Assembly (NCBI GenBank): GCA_026874595.1
Contig: CM049310.1
Span: forward strand, 46,351,058-46,415,057
Length of the DNA stretch: 64,000 bases
Direction: 5' to 3'
Source of the DNA: Sipunculus nudus
Taxonomy: Eukaryota; Annelida; Sipuncula; Golfingiida; Sipunculidae
Of the stretch, positions 10,813-20,699 are shown one piece after another. The position numbers were made by a program, and so were the translations under genes. A model generated the notes under the pieces. The model was not told where the DNA came from and made no database searches. It saw only the letters and a program-made list of their open reading frames with translations. Each line of letters opens with the position of its first letter. The first letter of the stretch is position 1.

Positions 10813-11424
10813 AATGTCCAAAGCCAAAGCCATTTTGTACGTTTTGTCACTCGATATAACAGATAAGAGATATATATCGAGTTATAATAATATCAATTGA
10901 CATGATTTTTTTGGCATCTTTGCAGTTATTATTTTAATCATTATGTAAGATTTCTTGTTTAGTTCCTTTGTATACATTTTTGCTGTATAGATTGTATATA
11001 TATTCATATGAAAATATAAATCGTGCGATATTTTTCTTAAAATATTACATGTAATCCTTTTCATGTATATGTGACCTACATAATTATTTATTTTCCGCCT
11101 ATTTGTGTAACAGGATTACTGTTTAAGTTTAACTGTTATACGTTTAGCAATGTATATTTTATAACTTAGGTCTGGCCAAATTAAATAACTACTTTTGATA
11201 GGTGTCATTTAATTCGGTGGAATCAAGGGTTTACAATGTATATAATCATATGTGTTAAGAACGCTGTTAATTCTGTAGTTATATTATTGTTTGTAACATC
11301 TGTCGTAACATTGTTGTCATGACAAAACCAGTACGTCTATAAATGAAACGTAACAAGCAAGATGACAAGTATCTAGGCACACAGGACTGTCTGAACTGAT
11401 GGTCCTGTGGCTGACACCCGGATG
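10813..11424. other. 3' flank of the GPCR gene
   Basis: AT-rich sequence that probably contains the receptor's 3' UTR. No canonical AATAAA was seen; ATTAAA at 11180-11185 is the best candidate poly(A) signal. No other gene is supported. Confidence 0.4.
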
Positions 11425-11625
11425 TGCAGAAGAGGATCCAGGAGGAGAAGGGGGATCAGGACTTTTTTCAGCCGCCGCAACTTTTTTTAAGGGTTTTTGC
11501 GGCCTATCCCCCCCCCCCCCCACCCATCCCCCACCTTCCCGGCCTGGGGAACTTTTTTTTTATTGTCATAAGTTCTCCTGGGTATGACCCCCCTTTTCCT
11601 AAATCCTGGATCCGCCCCTGTTATG
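11425..11625 (-). mobile_element. G/C-run dispersed repeat, family C, copy 1
   Basis: About 200 bp bounded by gaggatccagg and aaatcctggatccgcccctg, with a long C-run (11508-11522) and a ttgcgg-type core. Three other copies lie at about 21.7, 45.1 and 47.6 kb. The GGATCCAGGATTT-type ends are imperfect inverted repeats, suggesting a MITE. Frames through it are shadows of the repeat. Confidence 0.55.
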
Positions 11626-11904
11626 CGTACTGATAAGGATTTTCATTTCATTTTTGTTTACAATACCATTTTATGTGACGTGGCATGTCAACAGTGGTTC
11701 CTAGTGCCAATGCTGTGATTCACAAATGTGCATTCCCAAGAGACTGTAGAATACAAATATACAAACAACTGATAGTTTTTTTTGTCAAATGTGAGTTGTG
11801 TTCGTCAGATTATCTGCGGCTGACTTTTGTCATCTACTCGTATATGATGGTGATTTTGTGTTTTATTGGCTCGCCTGGCAACTTGATTTCATGAGCATTA
11901 TTGC

Positions 11905-11925
11905 CTCCGCCAGAAGGGTATGCGT

Positions 11926-11987
<62 letters not shown>

Positions 11988-12245
11988 TTGTGTGTGTGTA
12001 AGGAATGGGTTGAGTGTATGTGTTTATGTGTGTGTTCATGTGTTTGTTCACGGCATAGCTCACGCAATCAGGAACGGAATCTCATGACATTTTCAGGGTA
12101 TTTAGGGAATGGCAAATGAAAATGCGTTCAGATTTTGGAGTGGATCTGGAACTTGATCCGGATTCAGAAGCGTCATCAAGGAATATTCACCAATGTACAG
12201 TCACTTATGCACGAATGTACCTGGGAATATTGGCCGAATATTGAA
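11905..12245 (+). mobile_element. Dispersed MITE-like repeat, family A, copy 4
   Basis: It begins cctccgccagaagggtatgcg, then expands through a (TG)n(AG)n microsatellite and continues with cacggcatagctcacgcaatc, gaatattcaccaatgtac, gtcacttatgcacgaa and gaatattggccgaat. The microsatellite has evidently grown from the GT-rich start seen in other copies. Confidence 0.7.
11929..11987. repeat. (TG)n(AG)n compound microsatellite
   Basis: About 17 TG units are followed directly by about 12 AG units. The tract lies inside family A copy 4. Confidence 0.95.
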
Positions 12246-12289
12246 TACACACACGGGTTTGGGAGCATCCAAGAATAGGTAACCCCCCC

Positions 12290-13308
12290 CCCTTTCATAG
12301 AATACAGATTTCTAGTTTGGTATATTTTAAATAACGCCGTATCAAATACATCTTCACATTTATTATGAACTGGAAAATGGGGACCCGTTGGGTCCCGTTG
12401 CAGAGGAAGGGTATATTGCCGCGTAGTGTTTCCCCATATCCGTAAGGTAGCGAAATCCCCAGACCCGTAAGGTAGCGACATCTGGTGGTCGATACGGAAC
12501 CAATTATTTATGTCTTTGTGGTTATGGGACATGGTGATGGTCAGCAATGGCGAAGTTCGACAGCGGTGTGATGCTGTGCGACAGACGTGTGATGTTGCCG
12601 TAATTTCAAATGTGTGCAAGTTGGAGGGCCAAATTGGCATGCATTTTGTAAATTAGGGCATCTGACGCTGATAGCAAAACTGGCCCACTGTCATATAATA
12701 TGTCGCATATTTTCATCTTAGGTTTCCGGCAAGGATTTTTTTCCCATGCGGTTCACTGTATGATATAAAGGTAACTTGTGCTAGAATTCTCCAGAAAACC
12801 CTCCTCCCCTATTAAAAGTCAGCAAAGAATGGCAAAAAGTGTCATTCAACAGATCACCCAAAGAAATACGTTTTTCAAAAAGACGTGAGGCACATATAGG
12901 GTCTATGAATTATGAATGAGATTTTTTTATGATAAACAACATGAGTATGACATCATAATTACTGGAGTGATGAAAATACTATATATATGAAGATTGCATA
13001 TAGAAGCCACCTACTGTGAAAATAATTTGAAGAAATGATAGTTGTCGACAGTCGGTTGAGGGTAATCTTAGGCAGGATTACAGAAACATGTATGTCGGTG
13101 AAGGCTCATGCTTGCGAAAATATAGCTGCCAAAGTGAAATAATAGGCTCAGGTGAAAAGATTCCAACAGGATTAAATATTTGCCCTGATCTTTCATGATT
13201 GACCTGGAATAAGCAGGTCTGGTCAAAAACTGAAAACGCTCCAAGATAAAAGCAGGTTCACATCTTCCGGTTGTAGTCATTTGCAAAGAAATAAATTTGC
13301 TCTGTCTC
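12290..13308. other. Gene-free stretch
   Basis: A minus-strand frame of 154 codons (12176-12640) lacks recognisable domains and starts outside a repeat border, so I do not call it. Near 12440-12480 the 14-mer ccgtaaggtagcga occurs twice, 32 bp apart. Otherwise nothing could be supported. Confidence 0.4.
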
Positions 13309-13311
13309 TAA

Positions 13312-13810
13312 TGCTACGGTCACAAATCACTAAATGCCGCCTGCCGGCGTGGTAACTGCCAGTTTTCACTAAAATTCGTCAGGTGGCAGCTCGGTGGCAG
13401 GCACAATCGGCAGGCGGCAGTCGGCATTTTAGGCGCCGCTAGGACGCCGCTGAAATTTTAAAAAAAGTTAAAATTCTGTCTGCCACCGGCCGATTTTTTC
13501 CAATTATGCCAGTCGTCAGGTCGCCGGCCGGGCGCATTTCGAAGTCGCGCGGGGGCTATTAAGCGGCAGGCCGGCAGCAGAGCGATTTTTTTTCGGGCGT
13601 GGGGCTCGAGGTCCTTCAAACTTCGGCCGGCGATCGGTATGATCTAACTGACACTCTCTAGCATCCGACCTGCTGCCGTTATGCTACCGACATGCCACCG
13701 TACGATTTCAAAATATCTGCCGGCGGCAGGGCGGAGATTGAAAGGCAGCTGGGAGGCGGCTGTCGGTGTAAGTGGGTGGCAGGACGGCGATCTGCCGAGT
13801 GCAGACTCCC
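13312..13810. repeat. Left terminal and subterminal region of the Harbinger element
   Basis: After the terminal repeat, the 500 bp before the transposase carry many copies of GCCGCCTGCCGG / CGGCAGGCGGC-type motifs in both orientations (for example near 13336, 13390, 13410, 13570 and 13725). The right end (18395-18735) has the same motif class. Such subterminal clusters are known binding sites for Harbinger transposase or Myb-like proteins; that role here is inferred. Confidence 0.7.
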
Positions 13811-13859
13811 GGACCCCTGAATATTAATCCGAGGCCATCCACCATACAACATACTCGTC

Positions 13860-15179
13860 ATGGCCATTCTAATAGCACCAGAGCGACTCAGAGACTTGCA
13901 TATCGCAGAATTGAGATGGCGGCTGAGAAAGATTGACAGAAGACAGTTGCTGGTGACTTCCCTGCTGCTTGAAGAAGACCAGCGTGCTCAACAGAAGCGA
14001 AGAAGACGGACTTGTTGGGTGCGGCCATGGTTGCAGCGAAGAGTGCTACTCGGCCAGTACGACACCCTTATGGACGAGCTGCGGATGGAAGACCGTGGGG
14101 GCTTTAAATCCTTCCTACGGATGGATTTCGACATCTTCCTTCATATACTGGGGAGAGTGGCGCCCCGCATCACGAAGTGTCAGAAGAACCGAGCGCCACT
14201 AAGCCCGGGTATCAAACTTGCCATCACCCTGAGATTCCTGGCAACAGGAATCTCATACCGAGCGCTGGGGTTCAACTTTCGGGTGGCACACAACACCATA
14301 TCGCTGTTTGTGCCGGAGGTGTGCCAGGCCATAACTGAAGAGTTCAGAGAAGAACAGTGGACCACCCCCAGCACCGAAGAAGAATGGGAGGAAGTTGCCG
14401 AGAAGTTCAGCACCAGATGGAACTTCCACCATGCCTGCGGGGCTTTGGACGGGAAACACATCCGCATCCAGAAGCCAAGGAAGTCGGGCAGTCTCTATTA
14501 CAACTACAAGGGATTCTTTTCGATCGTGCTGCTGGGCCTTGTTGAAGCCGAGTACAAGTTCCTCTGGGTCAGCGTGGGGTTCCCTGGATCGTACTCAGAC
14601 TGTGGTGTCTTCAATAGGTCTCTATTAGAGCCTGGACTTCGACTGGACACCCTCGCCTTCCCCAGGCCGAGCCCCCTGCCCCACGACGACAGAGACATCC
14701 CCTATTTCCTCGTCGGTGACGACGCATTCCCCCTTCGGACGTTTATGATGAAGCCATATCCGGACAGATTACTGGATCACGACCAACGCATCTTCAACTA
14801 CCGGTGTTCACGGGCCAGACGCGTGGTTGAAAACGCTTTCGGCATTCTGGCTGCCCGGTTTAGATGTCTTCACTCATGCCTGTGGGTTGAACCACAAGTC
14901 GCTGCGTGGATGACAAAGGCCTGTGTGACCCTCCATAATGTGATGCGTGACCTGTGCCCTGCCATCGCTGCAAACGAAGTGGACGTTGAGCTGGAAAACG
15001 GGGACATAATACCAGGGGCATGGAGAGATGCTGGAGTTTTGGAGGAGATTCGTACAGAGGGACGTGGGCCACGACAGACTGTACAGGGAAAAGAACTGCG
15101 CGCATACCTCAAGGCCTATTACAACAGTGACGTTGGCAATGTGCCATGGCAGGAGGCAGCCATCGCACCACGTGAATGA
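13860..15179 (+). CDS. Harbinger-type DDE transposase (intact, 439 aa)
   Basis: This is the DDE endonuclease/transposase that would excise and insert the surrounding element in the nucleus. The frame is uninterrupted from ATG 13860 to TGA. Features: a basic N-terminal stretch (QQKRRRR, 45-50), a helical helix-turn-helix-like region at about 115-155 (LSPGIKLAITLRFLATGISYR), and a DDE_Tnp_4 core with ALDGKH (D197), NYKGFFS (215-221), GSYSDCGVF (D247), GDDAFPL (287-292) and VENAFG (E324). The length is normal for the family. The triad is probably D197, an Asp in D247 or D287/D288, and E324. No frameshift or stop is present. The codon use is GC-richer than the host genes here. Mobility would normally need the MADF partner encoded opposite. 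Confidence 0.95.
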   Translation: MAILIAPERLRDLHIAELRWRLRKIDRRQLLVTSLLLEEDQRAQQKRRRRTCWVRPWLQRRVLLGQYDTLMDELRMEDRGGFKSFLRMDFDIFLHILGRVAPRITKCQKNRAPLSPGIKLAITLRFLATGISYRALGFNFRVAHNTISLFVPEVCQAITEEFREEQWTTPSTEEEWEEVAEKFSTRWNFHHACGALDGKHIRIQKPRKSGSLYYNYKGFFSIVLLGLVEAEYKFLWVSVGFPGSYSDCGVFNRSLLEPGLRLDTLAFPRPSPLPHDDRDIPYFLVGDDAFPLRTFMMKPYPDRLLDHDQRIFNYRCSRARRVVENAFGILAARFRCLHSCLWVEPQVAAWMTKACVTLHNVMRDLCPAIAANEVDVELENGDIIPGAWRDAGVLEEIRTEGRGPRQTVQGKELRAYLKAYYNSDVGNVPWQEAAIAPRE

Positions 15180-15649
15180 CAATTGGTTTTAGTGTTTTAT
15201 TGACTCTATCATTTGTATCCATACCTTATTTTAACATCTATCTATAATGCTGCTATTGTTGTGTGAGTAATAGTAAAATTTGTCGACATATCTTGTAACA
15301 TTGTAAAAAAGATAAAGGAATTATTATGGTAAATCTATTGCTAAAAAATAACAGATTGAACACCGACGACCATATGTAACCGCCGTTTTAAATATAATGA
15401 AAGAAACAATACAGAAATATTCTCGGACCAGATCATGTTTATTATTGGCCACAAACATAGCAGGCAATGCAATAAAACATATTAAAACTATAAACTTTTA
15501 ACAGTTCAGCACAGTTCCAACACAGTTCCAGCACTGTTCAATCACAAACCCACACATAAGTTACACATAAAACTCTACAGTCTCGTACAATAATCCTAAG
15601 GCACACATAATAATCCAAAGACACACATTATACATTATACTCCAGGGTC

Positions 15650-15937
15650 CTAGTTGTTGCTATCTAACAGTTCCAAGCTGGAATCCTGCTTCCCAGAGGA
15701 TAAGCCGAGGGAAATGCTGAGCGACGAGCCAGGATCTGCGGACTGCTGCGATGACTGTGACTGGGCCGATGACGACTGTGACGAAGGCTGGTACTGTGAT
15801 GTCAGTACCGGGCTGAGCGTGCTGGCGGTCGGTCCCATAGTTGCATTGAAGGCCTGTTGCATGACGTTGGATGACGGCGGGGCGGACTTGGGCCTGAAGT
15901 TACCAGATGAGGTGCCCATCTCACCTAAGGTAAAAGT
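15650..15937 (-). pseudogene. Harbinger MADF-partner gene, exon 4
   Basis: Terminal exon of the four-exon minus-strand gene: 96 codons including stop, entered in phase 0 after a clear acceptor (tattttccag at 15938-15947). The encoded tail is Ser/Gln-rich (SSQSSSAQSQSSQQS), which is typical of low-complexity C-termini in these partner proteins. This exon itself has no lesion. Confidence 0.75.
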
Positions 15938-15971
15938 CTGGAAAATACAGATGTTAAATGGTTAAACATAG

Positions 15972-16177
15972 ATGAGGGCTCGGTAGTCGCGGAGTTATAG
16001 TATCAGACTCTCAATCCCAAGGCTGCTCTGCGCTGGGGTTCGAATCCCGTCACTCCCCAAGTGACGGTGTTTGGATTTCTCGGGAGGGAAAGCTGCCAGC
16101 TGGCTTGCCGCTGCTCGGTGGTTCTACTTGGGTTCTAACTGTGACAGACATCTCTGGGAAAAACAATATGTCTCCCC
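15972..16177 (+). mobile_element. tRNA-derived SINE, plus orientation
   Basis: The tRNA-like head has an A-box-like tagtcgcggag near 15984 and a strong B box, ggttcgaatcccg, at about 16038-16050. The intervening arm is long, as in Leu/Ser-type tRNAs. A non-tRNA body follows. It sits in intron 3 of the MADF gene and abuts an oppositely oriented SINE. Confidence 0.65.
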
Positions 16178-16402
16178 AGTTTAAATGAAATGAAATGGTG
16201 GTTAACGTCCTATCAGCACGATTTTGGCCATATCAGGACATCCCCCGCCGCCCTTGATAAATGAAGGATAATGTTGGGAGAGATATACACCCGAAAAGCT
16301 CGAACAAATTGGGTTCAAACTAATACCGGGAGTGATCTCCAGCTTTGTAGTAAGGCTCGCTAACCACTCGCCACGGCAGGGTCCTCCCCATTTTAACAAT
16401 TG
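16178..16402 (-). mobile_element. tRNA-derived SINE, minus orientation
   Basis: Read on the minus strand, a tRNA-like head begins near 16390 with ccgtggcgagtggttagcga (A box) and has a degenerate B box, gtttgaaccc, near 16320. It ends with a body containing gataggacgttaacc and a short ATTTC repeat tail (ATTTCATTTCATTT) near 16180. Pentamer tails of this kind are typical of tRNA/LINE-tailed SINEs. Confidence 0.65.
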
Positions 16403-16461
16403 GGGAGACATAGTTATGTCGAAGTATCATATGACAGTAAAATCAGCAAATAGATACTTAC

Positions 16462-16761
16462 AGGATAGCCCTGTACGTCCTGGGTGGGTGTGTACGACCG
16501 GGGAAGCTGCAGATGCTGCTGCTGCGGCGGCTGGGCTGACACTGCCCAGGCCACTGGTTGCTAGGTCTGGGGCGGCAGGGGCTGGCACATTGACTGTTGC
16601 TGGGGCTGCTGCTGGGAAGACTGCTGGAGGTATCGCATGGACACTGTAAATGTCTCGTGCTGAAACTCCCTGAACCGCTCTTGAGGGACGTCCTGGCAAA
16701 CAGAGGCAAACCACGCAGCCCAAGCCTGCCTGGCATCTGGCGTCTTCCCCAAGTTTTGCAC
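16462..16761 (-). pseudogene. Harbinger MADF-partner gene, exon 3 (premature stop)
   Basis: Exactly 100 codons between a good acceptor (tttacag) and donor (CCT|GTAAGT), both phase 0. The frame is continuous (Q-rich) except for one TAG at 16561-16563. That TAG sits in a Gln/Pro-rich run, so a CAG-to-TAG transition is the simplest origin. The frame resumes immediately and joins exon 4 in phase, showing that the stop is a point lesion rather than the gene's end. Confidence 0.75.
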
Positions 16762-17189
16762 CTGTAAACAACAATGTATGTGAAGTTGGTAGATAGAGAA
16801 GTAAGAGCAGTAATTAATGCCATTACTGCTTTACTGCTTACTTCACATGGGCAGTAGATAAAGATGTTAAGTTACCAGGAACGACATCAGAGCAGTAAAA
16901 CAGTACAACGGTGTGTTTTAAAAATAATGAAAAAAATGTAGGAAACTTGATTAACTGGTCTGGGCGAATAACGTAGAAATGATGTCAATGTTATTTATCC
17001 CAGGAAAATTTATTTATATGGCTTTAAAATCATCGAAATAATATTGGATTTAAAGTGAAGACTGGTATGAAATAACCAACAATAAGATCGCACTTGTATA
17101 ACAGCATAAACGTTAAGAATGTCAAAGTGAACATTGAGTAAACTCTGAATCCACAATAAATCCGTCACCAGACAAACAATGGAACTCAC

Positions 17190-17398
17190 CGTTTTTCTCA
17201 GGTCGTCCTCCTGAGCTCTGTCAGCTAGCAAAACCTCCTTCCACACCGATACAAGGTCCGACGACCCCTTGGGTTTCTTTCCTTGCTGCTTCCGCATGTT
17301 AAACGGACGGCCTTTGTTGAGGTAGAGGGTGTCACTAGGGTGTCGTCTGGGTTGGGAATGTCGTCGTCGACCTCGTCGTCGTCCGGTTGTGTAGGCAT
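17190..17398 (-). pseudogene. Harbinger MADF-partner gene, exon 2 (one-base deletion)
   Basis: The exon lies between a good acceptor (gtttccag) and a consensus donor (ACG|GTGAGT). It is 209 nt, one short of 70 codons. The first part is in frame with exon 1 and is Asp-rich; the last ~40 codons are sensible only in the next frame (…KKPKGSSDLVSVWKEV…). The switch occurs at the aacaaaggcc stretch, so a single base has been lost there. With the TAG in exon 3 this makes the gene non-functional as it stands. Confidence 0.75.
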
Positions 17399-17794
17399 CT
17401 GGAAACACAAGCACAAAATTTGTTATCAGTGTTTAACGGCCTACCAATAACTAGGTCATATAAGTAAAATAGGTAAACAATACCAAAACCGGCAAGACAG
17501 TGCCAAACTGGCGCAAAATGCAAAAGAAGAAAGTATTCAAGGCAAAAAATGAAACGGTCTCACAAAGGCCGAGCACCGCCCCTCGCTTGCATCTCTCCCA
17601 TGCAAGCTAAGCAAATGATCCAGCGGTATGTGGCATCCCTTGCAGGCAAGAGAGAATGACGAACCCCACTTCCCACTGCTAGAAGAAAGAAAACATCATC
17701 TGCCCAACACCTGTCACCTTGGTAACAGGTTTTATCAATGTGAAGAATTTAACTCCAGTAATTAATTTGCAAACTTGTCCTGGCTAATCCTTAC

Positions 17795-18298
17795 CCGTCC
17801 AAGCTCTGTGTCTTGGTTGCTGCAGGCTCCGTTGCGGCTGTACGGCTCGAGGAACTGGAAGGCCCTCAGCTTCCACTGTTGTTTCTGCGTCAATTTCTTG
17901 GCCCCAGATCCGCTTTTCCCTTTCTTGAGTTGAGCTTTAATCTTGCCGTAATCGGTCCGCAAGCTTTTGAACCTATTCCATATCTTGTCTCCCGTCCAGC
18001 CTTGGCCAAGCGTCGAAGCAAATTCGGCCAGGGTGTTGTCCCTCCTCTTTTTGTCTTTATAGGACTCGTGCGTCAGGTCATAGTAGAAACTGTTCTGTTC
18101 GAAGAACTCACATATCTTCTCGTCGATATGTTGGGCTCCCTTGGTTTCCTCTTCAGAATCCTCCTTCACATCGTGAGTAGGCACGGGCTCACTCTCGTCG
18201 TCGCTGCTGCTGCTGCTGGGTTCTCGCTGGGGCTGGGGCTCTGGTCTCTTGCGCTTTGGGGCTGGCGCCTTGTCCTTTCCCTTGCCTTTAGGGGGCAT
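17795..18298 (-). pseudogene. Harbinger MADF-partner gene, exon 1 (MADF domain)
   Basis: Starts at ATG 18298 and ends after 168 codons at donor CGG|GTAAGG. The N-terminus is basic and Lys/Pro-rich (PPKGKGKDKAPAPKRKRPEP), then a Ser/Asp/Glu stretch. From about residue 60 to 150 there is a MADF/Myb-like DNA-binding domain (ICEFF..N..YYDL…YKDKKRRDNTLAEFA…GWTGDKIWNRFKSLRTDYGK). In Harbinger elements this partner binds element ends and helps import or recruit the transposase. This exon is intact; the lesions are in exons 2 and 3. Intact, the protein would be about 433 aa. Confidence 0.8.
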
Positions 18299-18369
18299 CT
18301 TGCTGGAAGGAAATGGTCGATAATAATGGTTGATGGTACACTTTGTAGTGATACGAGAGCAATCTAGGT

Positions 18370-18752
18370 TTATATATCCAACCGGTAACCAGACTGCCGC
18401 TGTCAGATTATCGGGCGGGCGCCGGCCGGTGGCAGTTAGAACGCCCGATTGTTGGCCGGTGGCAGGTGTAAATGGCCGGTGTCCGCCAGGTCACCGGGAG
18501 TTGGCAGGTAAAATCTGACGGCTGCCGGCCTGTCGCCTTACTGCCACCGGCCAACACCCTGATGACGTCACACACCCCCTCGAACTTAGACACTGCCTTG
18601 GGCCGCCCGGAGCCCGTCAGGCGGCCTTTTACTGGCAGTTATTTATGACCACTCGCACCGATTTGCAAAAAATCGGCCGGCGGCATGTAACTTTAAGAAT
18701 CCGCCGATGTCTAAAAATCGGCAGGCGGTAGTTTCACATTGTGACCGTAGCA
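18370..18752. repeat. Right terminal and subterminal region of the Harbinger element
   Basis: Clustered CCGGCCGGTGGCAG / GGCCGGTGTCCGCC-type motifs run into the inverted end, which reads outward ...GTGACCGTAGCA and then TAA. The motif class matches the left end. Confidence 0.7.
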
Positions 18753-18755
18753 TAA

Positions 18756-19590
18756 GCAAATTGACACAAAAAGTTATGTGCGTATTTTGCTGAAAATGTG
18801 TAGAGGGTTAGGGTAAAGCAGCATGAACAATCCATTAAATTATGGAGGTAATCAGAAACCCCATAATATGTATTTCGTGATACCATTGTGACAAAGGGCG
18901 ACTTCTTTGTCCCCGTGTAGAAGCAGCTAGCCTATATTCGTATGTATTTGTTCTGCTACTCGCCAGGTGAAACCAGTTACTGAAACGTGCCAGGGTTTAT
19001 ACATGAAGGAGTACACGTGAGCACATGACTGATAAGAAGATTCTGGCAAAGGTTTGTAGGCTCTGACTGCAGAATCTGCTTCTAAATGGAATGCCTATCA
19101 GATGTATTGGTAATATCTCTTTAGCGTCCCTGGAGATTGCGCATCCTTAAAGAAAATATGTGTGCCCCCCCCCCGAACAGTCGTTCAGTTGTTGGACTTT
19201 CTTTTGAACACCCTTTTTTTCCAAACAACCCATAAATCTTCCGAGCTAATGAGACCATGGTTATCATGAAACCAAATACTTATTAATGCATAGATAATAA
19301 CAGTGAACTCGAAATAAAGAAAAATAAACGTGACATGCGTAGAGGACCTTAAAGCATAAAAGAAATAGGGGCACCTGTTGGGGTAATATTAAAATTATTA
19401 ATTATTCAACTTAATAGAAAATAATGCCGCAAAAGAAAACACTTGTCCGAGAAGAGGACACCGGCGATACGTGTGGCGAATTTGGAAAGTCAAATCAGAG
19501 CTGAAACAGGTAAACCATTGTCTAGAAAAAAAACCACTGCGTATTACTTATATAGATAGTGCTGAAACTTGGACTCTTTTTATTATTTCA
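18756..19590. other. Gene-free stretch
   Basis: No exon, RNA gene or paired repeat was identified. A short C-run occurs near 19167. The stretch leads into a TA microsatellite. Confidence 0.4.
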
Positions 19591-19597
19591 GTATATA

Positions 19598-19655
<58 letters not shown>
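19591..19655. repeat. (TA)n microsatellite
   Basis: About 30 TA units with one interruption near 19603. Tyr/Ile-repeat frames across it are artefacts. Confidence 0.95.
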
Positions 19656-19656
<1 letters not shown>

Positions 19657-20209
19657 GCATGTGTAGCATTTCCCAAGCAGCAATATCTGCAACCGACTCC
19701 ATTCTCCCGCTTTATCTCTCCCCCCCCCCCCTCTGCCCCGCTTCCGTTAATCCTTGCTACGCCCCTGAAATAATTCAGCTATATCAGCTCAGTAAATGTT
19801 GTTCCGCCTCGGTAAATGTAAATACTAACACCACAGAGATGAAGTATTTTTGTAATAAATGTCGTTTTGTGCTTAGTTGACTATATATAGTTGATCGAGT
19901 TGTAATATTTTATATCGTGATATTTCATTTTTAAATTCCATTTTACACGCATTTAATTCGATCAATGAATAGGTTAATCAATTGATTGTTCGGGTCAATA
20001 ATCAGTTGATAGTATAATTAAATAAATAACATTAATTTTTACGTTTAAAGAATAGTTCTACAGAATGATGTATAACTGATGTAACATGTGTGCGTGTTGG
20101 TTGAATACCAAAAATTTGTGGCGTGCCTTGGGGGCGTCAGTTTAGATAGTTATTAGATGTTTTAATTCTCCATGACACGCCCCTATGTTATTAAATATAA
20201 TACCTCAGT

Positions 20210-20696
20210 TTGGAGAGCCTACATCCTATTCCAGAGACGACAAAGTTTACGTTCGTTGTACAGCAGACGGGGTGCCACCGTTCATATTGTACCTGTCCGC
20301 AATAGTAAACAATATATTCTATGCTGCCGAAATATCCCTTTCAAAGCCGCGGCCTTTTCCCTATAGAATTACCGAATAAGCGGACTTAATATTGATCACA
20401 ACTGCCACGCACCGTGTCACCGGTGTTACCCGCTACTCAAAACAAATCCACGTAGAATAATTTCTAATACACCGCGCGACCATGACACGGCTTGTATATG
20501 TAAATTAAGACTGCCTTGTATACAACGTTTACTAGATCAAGGAGCTAGAAGAATTGTAATTGCGGATTTCTGCACGCATCAAAAGCCGGGTCAATGCCTG
20601 AATTACGCTACGCCTTATCAAGGAGAACTATTAACTCTCTCAGAAAAGAAGTATTCGAATTTTCAAACGGCTACAGTTATTTTCCTAGGCGGATAA
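20210..20696 (+). pseudogene. Possible degenerate coding segment, Cys-rich, unidentified
   Basis: Two long open stretches without a convincing start sit next to AG acceptors. The first follows acctcag at about 20209 and reads FGEPTSYSRDDKVYVRCTAD..., ending at 20379. The second runs from just after ctatag (about 20366) to the TAA ending near 20696, about 110 codons in another frame, with eight cysteines including CHAPCHRC, CICK and a GARRIVIADFCTH stretch. I do not recognise either. They could be exons of an unknown gene, a decayed gene, or chance. The change of frame between them argues against a simple single exon. Confidence 0.2.
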
Positions 20697-20699
20697 CAG

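Larger units (their letters stand above)
13312..18752. mobile_element. Complete PIF/Harbinger DNA transposon (5441 bp)
   Basis: Both ends read TGCTACGGTCACAA inward, and the element is flanked by TAA on both sides (13309-13311 and 18753-18755). A 3-bp T/A-rich duplication is the hallmark of PIF/Harbinger insertion. The element has the classical two-gene layout: a DDE transposase on the plus strand (13860-15179) and a multi-exon MADF/Myb-like DNA-binding partner on the minus strand (18298 down to 15650), converging. It is more GC-rich than its surroundings, especially the ends. Two SINEs at 15970-16402 lie within it. The transposase frame is intact but the partner gene is broken. Confidence 0.93.

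Noticed and set aside
12176-12640. 154-codon minus-strand frame
   Set aside because: It overlaps the end of a family A repeat, has no recognisable domain and no supporting splice sites; composition is not gene-like.
14180-15182. Several minus-strand frames opposite the Harbinger transposase
   Set aside because: Antisense shadows of the GC-rich transposase gene.
17813-18367. 184-codon plus-strand frame
   Set aside because: Shadow of the MADF-partner exon 1 on the other strand; GC-rich DNA keeps the antisense frame open.
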